Source: Planctomycetaceae bacterium
GTDB taxonomy: Bacteria > Planctomycetota > Planctomycetia > Pirellulales > Thermoguttaceae
Direction of reading: 5' to 3'
DNA: 21,168 bases
Assembly: GCA_031261125.1 (NCBI GenBank)
Contig: JAISJZ010000200.1
Location: 1-21,168 of the forward strand
How positions within the stretch are numbered: the first letter of the stretch is position 1; the number at the start of each line of letters is the position of its first letter. A model generated the notes under the pieces. That model had not been told where the DNA came from. It searched no databases and worked only from the letters and a program-made list of their open reading frames with translations. The position numbers and the translations under genes are program-made. Positions 14,949 to 21,168 of this stretch are shown here, in pieces.

Positions 14949-16040
14949 ATGAAACGTTTCCTGCCTTACATCTTCGTTTATCTGCTGCTTGTCCTCATTG
15001 CGGGGCTTATGTGCTGTTTTTGGTACGGAGCCGTGCTGCTGGCACCGGTAATCCCCTGTTTCTATTTTTTCATCGACCGTCAGCGGCAGCGCATCATTCT
15101 GCCGCTGATTCAAACCGCTCTGGAAACACAAACCTCGCTCGACGAAGTCCTCGATGCCTACGCCGAAACCTGATGGGACTTCAACTACTGCCGGAAAGTC
15201 CGAAAGTTCGCTCAACATTTGCGGGACGGATACAGTATTACCGCTGCTGCCCAAGATGTAAAGGGGATATTGCGCTACGACGCTGTCGGTGTTCTTTGCC
15301 TCGGCGGCGGTGCCGAAGGACTCCACACGCTGCTTCGTCACACATCTGCCGAGCAAAATGACGGACAAACCGGTTTGCAATCCGTGTTCCGTCTCTATTG
15401 GTTCTGCTGGTATATTCCGTTCCTAACACTCCTGCCGGTATTTTATATGGCTGCGATAATGCCGAAAATGGAAGCAATTTATCAGGACTTCGGCATTGAC
15501 CTGCCCGGAACGACAAAATTGGCAATTCAAATATCAAACGGGTTCATCGCCTACTCGTACTTGATTGTTCCGTATCTGTTGCTGTTTGTAATTGCCCTGA
15601 TTCTCTATTTGACGGCACGGAGCAGATTGATTCCGTGGAGACCGTTTGGGCTTCGGCGGCTAATGCGGCAAACGGATGCGGTGCGGTTCCTGCGTATTTT
15701 CGCCGCCGGCTGGAAACAGCACAAAACGGTTTCCGAAACGGTCGGAGCATACAAACAAGTGGTGCCGGGTCATTATTTGAAAGCGTTGCGGAAAATCAAT
15801 TTTCTGGCGAGTTCGGAAGCGGCATTACTGGACGCAGCGGTGCGTGTTCAGAACGTTCCGGCAATGCTTAACGAAATTGCCGCCGCCAAAGAACAACAGC
15901 AGATTCGGGAGGATAACACACAGGGACAAATCGTGTTCTTCAGCGTTATTCTGTTGATTGGTATATTCGTCGGTTTTCAGGCGGTGGCGTTTTTTTTGCC
16001 TATCGTGAAACTGATTGACGTAATGTCAATGTCATACTAA
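14949..16040 (+). pseudogene. GspF/PilC-like type II secretion membrane protein interrupted by in-frame TGA
   Basis: Two segments lie in the same reading frame: 74 codons from ATG 14949 to a TGA at 15171-15173, then an open frame to TAA at 16038-16040. Read through, they give 363 residues with the layout of a type II secretion F-domain protein. An N-terminal membrane hairpin comes first, then LPLIQTALETQTSLDEVLDA, and beyond the TGA a basic helix (CRKVRKFAQHLRDG) and AAAQDV. Then come a membrane segment, QDFGIDLPGTTKLAI (typical of GspF before its second half), more membrane segments and a hydrophobic C-terminus. The homology clearly crosses the TGA, and the only bacterial start soon after it is a TTG (15219) without a ribosome site. 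A recent nonsense mutation (for example CGA to TGA) is the simplest explanation; readthrough is the alternative. GspF-like proteins are inner-membrane platform proteins of type II secretion or type IV pilus machines. No other secretion gene is adjacent. Confidence 0.65.
15176..15201 (+). other. Hairpin immediately after the in-frame TGA
   Basis: GGACTT (15176-15181) pairs perfectly with AAGTCC (15196-15201) around a 14-base loop, starting two bases after the TGA of the GspF-like gene. Such a position is where stop-codon readthrough structures sit, but a six-pair stem also arises easily by chance. Confidence 0.3.
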
Positions 16041-16704
16041 CGCTTTGTACAATCGTCTCAACGGCTTCGTCAATGGTCATACCGTCTGTGATGATTCGGC
16101 GAGCGTCTTTCGGTTCGCGCAACGGCGCAACTTCGCGGACCGAATCCCGGTAATCCCGCTCGTTAATGCTTTTCAATACTTCGTCAAAATCGCCGGTTTC
16201 ACCCCGCTGTGCCATTTCGCCTAACCGCCGCCGCGCCCGCTCTTCGGGACTTGCCGATACAAAAAACTTAAACGGTGTATCGGGAAACACCACCGTTCCT
16301 TGGTCGCGTCCTTCGCTAACCAAGCCCTTTCCTTCTTCGGCATACCGCTTGGCAACCGCCCGCTGCAATTCAACCATCTGCCGGCGAATGACAGGATTAT
16401 CCGCTGCGTAACGAATCTTTCCGGTTACCTCTTTTGTGCGGACGGCATCCGTAATATCTTCGCCGTTCAGAAATGTTCTGCCGGCATCAATTTCGATTTT
16501 TGCCGTTTGCGCCAGCGTTTCGAGTTGTGCCGGTTCATTCCAATCAACACCGTTCCGCAAGCCGAGCAGTGCAGCGGCACGGTACATTGAACCGGTGTCG
16601 AGGTATTCAAACGGCTGAAATAAAACGGAGGTTAACTGTTTCGCTAACCGTTTCGCAACGGTGCTTTTACCGGCACCGGCAGGTCCGTCAATCGTGATAA
16701 TCAT
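16000..16704 (-). CDS. cmk: Cytidylate kinase
   Basis: A 234-residue cytosolic (d)CMP kinase that transfers phosphate from ATP to CMP or dCMP. It begins MIITIDGPAGAGKST, with the P-loop at 7-14, and carries DTGSMYRA (36-43) and EGRDQGTVVFPD (131-142), which bind the nucleotide substrates. NERDYRDSVREVAPLREPKD (181-200) is the conserved segment contacting cytosine and phosphate. Length is normal. A small insertion (VLFQPFE, about 27-33) separates the first helix from the DTG strand. No Shine-Dalgarno sequence is seen before ATG 16704. The gene lies 62 bases downstream of the DUF1570-like gene on the same strand, with a dyad between them. Its last 13 codons overlap the 3' end of the convergent GspF-like gene by 41 bases. 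Confidence 0.93.
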   Translation of the reverse strand: MIITIDGPAGAGKSTVAKRLAKQLTSVLFQPFEYLDTGSMYRAAALLGLRNGVDWNEPAQLETLAQTAKIEIDAGRTFLNGEDITDAVRTKEVTGKIRYAADNPVIRRQMVELQRAVAKRYAEEGKGLVSEGRDQGTVVFPDTPFKFFVSASPEERARRRLGEMAQRGETGDFDEVLKSINERDYRDSVREVAPLREPKDARRIITDGMTIDEAVETIVQSVSMTLTLRQSVSR

Positions 16705-16725
16705 TGTTTTTCTAACGCCAACGAA

Positions 16726-16740
16726 TTGTGACTCTCACAA
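16726..16740. promoter_or_regulatory. Perfect dyad TTGTGACTCTCACAA upstream of cmk
   Basis: Six-base arms TTGTGA and TCACAA flank CTC, 22 bases before the cmk start codon, in the 62-base gap after the DUF1570-like gene. It could be a repressor operator or a small RNA hairpin with a three-base loop. The TGTGA/TCACA half-sites resemble those of CRP/FNR-type regulators, but the spacer is three instead of six bases, so assignment to that family is not supported. Confidence 0.35.
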
Positions 16741-16766
16741 AACTATCACACATTTTAATCCGCCGG

Positions 16767-17909
16767 CTATAATTTTCCAAGATAATTCCAACATTCTTTC
16801 GTTAACTTGTCCCAATCGCTTCCGAAGCACTTCTCAAACTCTTCTATGCGAATCTCCGGTGAGTCCTTCGACAGCACTGTCTTCGTCTGCATCTTTTTCA
16901 GATAAGCCGCTAAATCTTTCGGACGCTGCTTGGCTAAATAATACGTCAAACCCCAAGCGACAGCATAACTGTTGCCCGCCGAGTCCGCCTCGTTAAACGG
17001 TTTATCAGCGCGAATCACCGTTTGCAGCGGTTCAGCCGGCTGTGTCCGCAAGTACCGCCTCAACCACAAAAGACGGTTGTCGTTCACCTTCGGCGCAATA
17101 CTCCAACCGGCTTTTTTACCCCGGTCAGGAACTTCGTGAAAAACCGCCAGTCCTTCGCAAAGCCATAACGGAACCGGTGCGAACCGCGGATGAACACCGG
17201 TATTGAAACCGACCAAATGCACCGCCTCGTGAATGACCGACGCAACATTATACGCCGCATTCGGCTGGCTCAAAAATGTTTGAATGTCCCGCGACGATGC
17301 TCTGCTCTTGTCGTTTTGCCGCTGCGTTTCCGAACCGGTTAAATCGCACATCACAATTCGGTTCGTTGCTTTGTTGTAATAGGCACACTGTCCCGGTATC
17401 ATCGTGAATCCTTCGATTTTCGCGAACCGGATAAACTGGTCGGAATTCGTCAGCACCACGGCAACGAGCGGAAAATCCGGCTTTTTCAGCGTTAATCCTT
17501 CTCCTTTCCAAAACGAAGTATATCCTTTGTACAGTTTTTCCAATAGTTGTCCGTACCATTGGGCGAACGCTTTCGATGTCAGATAGACGACGAAGAAGTT
17601 ATCCGTTTCGTGAATTTCCCAGCCGCCGGATTCGGGAAACTCATTTTTTAACCGAATCTTGATTTCTTTCCACAGATACGGCGCGAATTCTTTATCATCG
17701 GAACGTTTCGACCGCAGCGACTCCGGTCGGATAATGAAGTATTGACCGTCGCGACCTTCAAATGCCGTACCGTCGCTTGCTTCGAGAACGATGCGTCCTT
17801 CATCTTCCCGCTCTTTGCCCCGGTCGAGAAACGTAACGCTGTCCATTGCAAAAAGCGGAAAAACAGATAAGAACAGCGGCACGAGCCGTAAAAAAACAGA
17901 AAAATTCAT
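16767..17909 (-). CDS. Secreted DUF1570-like HExxH putative metallopeptidase
   Basis: A 380-residue protein with an N-terminal signal sequence (MNFSVFLRLVPLFLSVFPLF, cleavage near residue 21-22). It has a short N-terminal beta-rich segment (LEASDGTAFEGRDGQYFII, about 42-60) and a C-terminal catalytic-type region. VIHEAVHLVGFNTG carries HEAVH at 227-231, and E252 in LCEGLAVFHE is a plausible third zinc ligand about 21 residues later. This HExxH...E arrangement, together with PLWLCEGLA, is that of the DUF1570 family common in planctomycetes, close to gluzincin peptidases. A role in periplasmic or extracellular protein turnover is inferred; no substrate is known. It is transcribed towards cmk and may share a transcript with it. 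The divergent HEAT lipoprotein gene begins 67 bases away, so both may use a shared promoter region, although no convincing boxes are visible there. Confidence 0.72.
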   Translation of the reverse strand: MNFSVFLRLVPLFLSVFPLFAMDSVTFLDRGKEREDEGRIVLEASDGTAFEGRDGQYFIIRPESLRSKRSDDKEFAPYLWKEIKIRLKNEFPESGGWEIHETDNFFVVYLTSKAFAQWYGQLLEKLYKGYTSFWKGEGLTLKKPDFPLVAVVLTNSDQFIRFAKIEGFTMIPGQCAYYNKATNRIVMCDLTGSETQRQNDKSRASSRDIQTFLSQPNAAYNVASVIHEAVHLVGFNTGVHPRFAPVPLWLCEGLAVFHEVPDRGKKAGWSIAPKVNDNRLLWLRRYLRTQPAEPLQTVIRADKPFNEADSAGNSYAVAWGLTYYLAKQRPKDLAAYLKKMQTKTVLSKDSPEIRIEEFEKCFGSDWDKLTKECWNYLGKL

Positions 17910-17976
17910 CTTGCTTGCGGTGCGGGAAATTGTTATAGGTGATTTTAGGGGCTAAACGGCGATTAAAAATATAACG

Positions 17977-18759
17977 ATGTCCTACCCATTCCGCAACACC
18001 TTTTTTTTGCTTTTGCTGCTGTTTCTTACCGGCTGCGCCGTAGAGAACGAATTCATCGCAAAACTTCCGCTCTTTGAAGCAAAGACGGACAAGATTCCCG
18101 GTTTGCAGCCGCCGCGGGAGCGGGTCAAACAAATTCGGCTTAAAGGCGAAAAAGGAGCAAAAGCATCGGAACAGGAAAAAGAAATTCTTACGGCGCAACT
18201 AATGGTCGAATACCGGACGTGTCCCGATATGAATATGCGCCGCGAAGCCGTTGACGCAATGGCAAAAATCCCGCACCCGAAGCGGGACTTGTATATGAAA
18301 GAAGTGCTGAAAGATTCCGATGCTCTCGTCCGCCTTGCCGCCTTGGAAGCGATGGGTAAATCATTTAACGGTTCAAGAATTGAGTTGGCGGAAATTCTGC
18401 TCAATTCGATGAAACACGATACGGACAAGGACGTTCGGTTGACCTCATTGCGGGTTTTCGGCGAAAAATTCCCGTTGAAGGCGAAAAACGCAGCGGTGTT
18501 TTCCGGTGTTACAACGATACCGGAAACGGAAGTCCGGCAACTTGCCGAGCCGGTGCTGTTTGAATTGTTGTACGACAAAGTCCCGGCGGTACGGTACCAA
18601 ACGATGCAAACGCTGCAAAAGGTAACCGGCAAGGATTACGGCAGCGACATTAACAAATGGACGCAGTACGCCCAATCGGTTCAGGGGACAAATGACGCTC
18701 CGAAGGAACGGACGTGGGCGGAGAAAATTCCCCGACCGCAGTTGCCGATGCTGAAATGA
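17977..18759 (+). CDS. HEAT-repeat lipoprotein
   Basis: A 260-residue protein with a classic lipoprotein signal: a basic start, a run of Leu and Phe, and the lipobox LTGC with C20 as the lipidated residue. After a charged linker come helical pairs of HEAT type at about 87-100, 108-128, 137-162 and 187-215. RREAVDAMAKIPHP, DALVRLAALEAMGK and DVRLTSLRVFGEKF are clear examples, with the conserved Asp-x-x-Val-Arg pattern. VTGKDYGSDINKWTQY (216-231) resembles a segment that follows HEAT repeats in other planctomycete proteins. HEAT repeats are protein-binding scaffolds, so this is likely a membrane-anchored adaptor in the envelope. Nothing nearby names the partner. It is divergent from the DUF1570-like gene and convergent with queG, 24 bases apart. 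The ATG at 17977 lacks a good ribosome site. Confidence 0.72.
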   Translation: MSYPFRNTFFLLLLLFLTGCAVENEFIAKLPLFEAKTDKIPGLQPPRERVKQIRLKGEKGAKASEQEKEILTAQLMVEYRTCPDMNMRREAVDAMAKIPHPKRDLYMKEVLKDSDALVRLAALEAMGKSFNGSRIELAEILLNSMKHDTDKDVRLTSLRVFGEKFPLKAKNAAVFSGVTTIPETEVRQLAEPVLFELLYDKVPAVRYQTMQTLQKVTGKDYGSDINKWTQYAQSVQGTNDAPKERTWAEKIPRPQLPMLK

Positions 18760-18783
18760 TAAACAAGTGAGTTATCCCGGATT

Positions 18784-19626
18784 TCACATCTGCCGTTCCA
18801 GCGGTGAGCCGGCAGCAAACCGGCGTAATTCTTCCGTGTGCAACAAATCCGGTTCAACGGTTCCCTCCGGCTGTTTCGGTAAATGCTGATTGAACGGACA
18901 AACGCTTTGGCAAGTATCGCAGCCGAAAAACCGCCGTCCCCGCTTTGCCGCAATGTCCGCCGGAATTGCCCCGTTTTGTTCAATCGTCCAATAATTCAAA
19001 CATTTTCTCGCGTCAAGAATGTACGGTGCCGTCAACGCGCCGGTCGGACACGCATCAAGACACCGGGTACAACTGCCGCAGCCGTCAAATCGGGCTGTAA
19101 TAATTTTACGGCAGTTTCCCGCCCGCGGGTCTTGTATTCTTTCTGTTGTCAATAATGCCGCTAAAAAGAGTTTGCTGCCGTACTGCGGATGAATGAGCAG
19201 CGTGTTTTTTCCGATGAAACCGAGACCCGCTTGGACGGCAAAATCCTTTTCCATCAGCGGGGCGGTGTCAACAACGCCCCGGCACCGGGCAGTCGGAAAG
19301 AGTTTCTGATGTTTTGCCGCCAACTGTTTGAGCAACTTGCGGATAAAAACGTGATAATCGGTGCCGCGGGCATATTCGGCGATACCGCTCAATGTTTGGA
19401 CGGGATGCGGTTCGCGGTGAACCGTTGAATACGGAACAGCAAGCATCATCAACGTTTGCACTCCGGGCAGAACGGAACCGGGATGCCGCCGCGGTTCCCG
19501 CTGCTGCGCAAGATACGTCATACCGGCGTTCATACCTTCGTCAATATATTGTTCAAATACACTGAACGTTTTCGGTTCTCCGGCAGGAACGAAACCGTAA
19601 TCAAACGGGACACGGTTGATTTTCAT
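18784..19626 (-). CDS. queG: Epoxyqueuosine reductase
   Basis: A 280-residue cytosolic Fe-S/cobalamin enzyme that reduces epoxyqueuosine to queuosine in the wobble base of tRNAs with GUN anticodons. Conserved features are visible. VVDTAPLMEKDFAVQAGLGF holds the catalytic-type Asp (D120), followed by IGKNTLLI. CGSCTRCLDACPTGAL gives C183, C186, C189 and C193, and FFGCDTCQSVCPFN gives C236, C239 and C243 for two [4Fe-4S] clusters. GSPLERQM at the end matches the usual C-terminus of the short, HEAT-less form. The N-terminus is unusually short: it begins near the glycine-rich phrase found some 10-20 residues into other QueG proteins (DYGFVPAGEP), and a stop lies in frame 15 codons upstream of ATG 19626 with no common start between. 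Only the first helix is missing, so it is probably functional. Confidence 0.9.
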   Translation of the reverse strand: MKINRVPFDYGFVPAGEPKTFSVFEQYIDEGMNAGMTYLAQQREPRRHPGSVLPGVQTLMMLAVPYSTVHREPHPVQTLSGIAEYARGTDYHVFIRKLLKQLAAKHQKLFPTARCRGVVDTAPLMEKDFAVQAGLGFIGKNTLLIHPQYGSKLFLAALLTTERIQDPRAGNCRKIITARFDGCGSCTRCLDACPTGALTAPYILDARKCLNYWTIEQNGAIPADIAAKRGRRFFGCDTCQSVCPFNQHLPKQPEGTVEPDLLHTEELRRFAAGSPLERQM

Positions 19627-19782
19627 ATAACCATCGGTTTCCAGCCATTGTACCGGAATGATGATGTTTCATCAATACGTCTGATTTAGCGTCTAATCCT
19701 AATTTCTATTGCCCTATTTTTGTAAAGAGTTACTATCAGGAAAATGAGTTTTTATTTCATTACAACGATTCCAACAACCTTC
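19627..19782. other. Intergenic region between queG and the glycosyltransferase gene
   Basis: An A/T-rich 156-base gap between two minus-strand genes. It should hold the queG promoter, but I see no pair of boxes that stands out. TTTACA on the minus strand (around 19726) with ATTAGG 17 bases later is a weak possibility. I see no terminator for the glycosyltransferase gene. Confidence 0.3.
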
Positions 19783-21168
19783 CTATTTTCTCGGCGTTCT
19801 GTCCCATGTGGTACTACGTTTCCCCAGAATTGATCGGGCAGCAATGCCTAAATACGAAATGATTTTTAATGGTAAGGCAACCAATAAACCCATCCGATGC
19901 TTTGTTAATCCTAATCGAATTACGCCGCACCAAAAATAGAAGAAATAGGTAACGTAACAACACAACGTTGCTGAAAGTAAAACAATACTATACGTTACAT
20001 TCAACGGGTACACCAGTAAGACGGTCAAAATTGTTGTACAAAACAGTTGAAAAACGAGCAACGGCCGGCTGATGACAAGTAGGGACAACCCGGCATCGAA
20101 CCGACGTTTGCGAAACGAGAATAGCCCTTTGAGCATCAACGGCAAACTCCGTTGCAGCGTGAAGATAAACGTCCCGACTATCCATCGTTTCCGTTGGACA
20201 GATAACGTTTCTATGACAACAGGAAAATCGCTGTACACTCTTGCTTCATTGACAAAACCAACGCTTATATCATGGCGCAGCAGTTGTAGCGAGTAATCCA
20301 TATCTTCGACAACAGAAAACGCTTCCCATGGAAAACGTTCTAACACGGTTCTTGGCAAATACATTCCTGTTCCCCGCAACATGACAAAACCGCCGAACAT
20401 TTCCTTGGGGGCATAAAAGAATTCGTTTTCCAAACAATTCGCAACCGCCAGCAAATAACTCGTTGCCGATTCGTCAGGATTACCGACAACGTAATTGAGT
20501 TGCAACGGTTCATTCGGTTCTTTTTGTAATCGTTTATCAAAAGTACGAAGCGAGTGCGGGTCGAGAGTGCAATCGGCATCAATGACCAGAATACCATCGC
20601 ATTGCGTTTCGTTAAGAATCATCGGAATAGCGTAATTTAGTGCATAACCTTTACCCCGATTGACATCATCGAAGCGTTCAAGAACTTTGACGTTGTAATC
20701 GTCATCTATTTTCGATATTTCCTCAAAACGTTGATGTTCGGATTTCTCATCAATCGGAATTCCGCTGTACGCTATTTTTGCTGTCGAATCGTTACAGTTG
20801 TCGGCGACAACGTAAATATCGAGCAACTCTTTCGGATAATCGAGTTTGTAATGTAAATTATGGAGCGTATTAAGAATTCCATTTTCTTCATTATGTGCCG
20901 GTATTAAGACGGCAAATCGGGTTTTCGGGGTGTCGAATTGTTGGACTTTGTGAGTAAGACAAAGCCCAATGATACCGAGAACGAGATGATAGAGGGCAGC
21001 AAGAACGGTAGGAAGAACAAACAAGATACCGACAACAGCGAACAGATAAAAATTGAGCGGATTTACCGACGGAGTTGATTGTGTTTCCCCTGCGAAGAGA
21101 GCGGCTGGGAACAAGAAAATGCTAAGGCAACGAACTGTAAGAAGGATTACATCATTAGGTTCGAGGTT
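19783..21168 (-). CDS. Membrane-bound family 2 glycosyltransferase, 5' end outside the window
   Basis: A processive-type GT2 enzyme. Numbered from the internal TTG at 21114, a membrane segment spans about 22-52. The catalytic domain then shows VLIPAHNEENG (about 69-79), VVADNCNDST (102-111), the metal-binding DAD (D179, D181), GTGMYL (248-253), the acceptor-base motif VVEDMDYSL (E270, D271) and QRKRW (307-311), followed by four or so C-terminal membrane helices. This is the plan of synthases and transferases that make and extrude polysaccharides, such as hyaluronan- or beta-glucan-type enzymes; the sugar cannot be told. The frame is open from the TTG to the window edge, and the extra residues (VILLTVRCLSIFLFPAALFA) read as a signal-like hydrophobic segment. 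The true start is therefore probably upstream of the window. Its codons look more A/T-rich than those of its neighbours. Confidence 0.82.
   Translation of the reverse strand, partial: NLEPNDVILLTVRCLSIFLFPAALFAGETQSTPSVNPLNFYLFAVVGILFVLPTVLAALYHLVLGIIGLCLTHKVQQFDTPKTRFAVLIPAHNEENGILNTLHNLHYKLDYPKELLDIYVVADNCNDSTAKIAYSGIPIDEKSEHQRFEEISKIDDDYNVKVLERFDDVNRGKGYALNYAIPMILNETQCDGILVIDADCTLDPHSLRTFDKRLQKEPNEPLQLNYVVGNPDESATSYLLAVANCLENEFFYAPKEMFGGFVMLRGTGMYLPRTVLERFPWEAFSVVEDMDYSLQLLRHDISVGFVNEARVYSDFPVVIETLSVQRKRWIVGTFIFTLQRSLPLMLKGLFSFRKRRFDAGLSLLVISRPLLVFQLFCTTILTVLLVYPLNVTYSIVLLSATLCCYVTYFFYFWCGVIRLGLTKHRMGLLVALPLKIISYLGIAARSILGKRSTTWDRTPRK

Noticed and set aside
15171..15201. Selenocysteine insertion at the TGA of the GspF-like gene
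   Set aside because: The stem starts too close to the TGA and lacks the usual bacterial SECIS features. GspF proteins have no catalytic Cys at this place.
17982..18632. A 216-codon minus-strand open frame opposite the HEAT lipoprotein
   Set aside because: Serine/arginine-rich mirror translation of a gene that has a clear lipobox and HEAT repeats.
19744..19833. A 29-codon plus-strand frame (starting MSFYFITT) with AGGA just upstream
   Set aside because: It overlaps the end of the glycosyltransferase gene on the other strand and its composition is unremarkable; likely chance.

Overview
The window looks like chromosomal DNA of a planctomycete of moderate GC content. The evidence is a combination of families seen together in that phylum: a secreted protein joining a LamG-like domain, a PD40/TolB-like propeller and two CxxCH haem motifs (related to the hydrazine synthase alpha subunit); a Tat-exported Gfo/Idh/MocA oxidoreductase next to a DoxX-type membrane protein; a DUF1570-like HExxH protein; a HEAT-repeat lipoprotein; and a very large autotransporter with PATR repeats. 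Shine-Dalgarno sequences are weak or absent before most genes. A host-associated (gut) relative of Thermoguttaceae/Pirellulales is a guess from the GC content and the autotransporter, not something the sequence proves.

Layout. Bases 3-1186 (+): the end of ispF, then a TIGR01212-type radical SAM gene. Its stop codon overlaps the stop of the convergent haem-propeller gene (1183-4587, -). Bases 4588-4896 are non-coding in large ORF terms, but hold a TTGACA promoter, a strong ribosome binding site and a 29-codon, very basic ORF (4678-4767, +), followed by the terminator of the autotransporter gene (4897-11427, -). The 220-base divergent region 11428-11647 holds helically phased repeats and candidate promoters. 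Then, on the + strand, come the DoxX-like gene, the Gfo/Idh/MocA oxidoreductase, a HIT protein and a GspF-like gene interrupted by an in-frame TGA. On the - strand, cmk lies downstream of a DUF1570-like gene; its end overlaps the end of the GspF-like gene. A divergent HEAT lipoprotein (+), queG (-) and a membrane glycosyltransferase (-) that runs off the window edge close the region.

Most of the window is a mixture of housekeeping genes (ispF, cmk, queG, HIT) and envelope or secreted proteins, and no single pathway links them. The parts most worth a second look are the tiny basic ORF with its own promoter, the TGA-interrupted GspF-like gene, the autotransporter that combines chlamydial Pmp-like GGA[IV]/FxxN motifs with PATR repeats, and the hydrazine-synthase-alpha-like dihaem protein.
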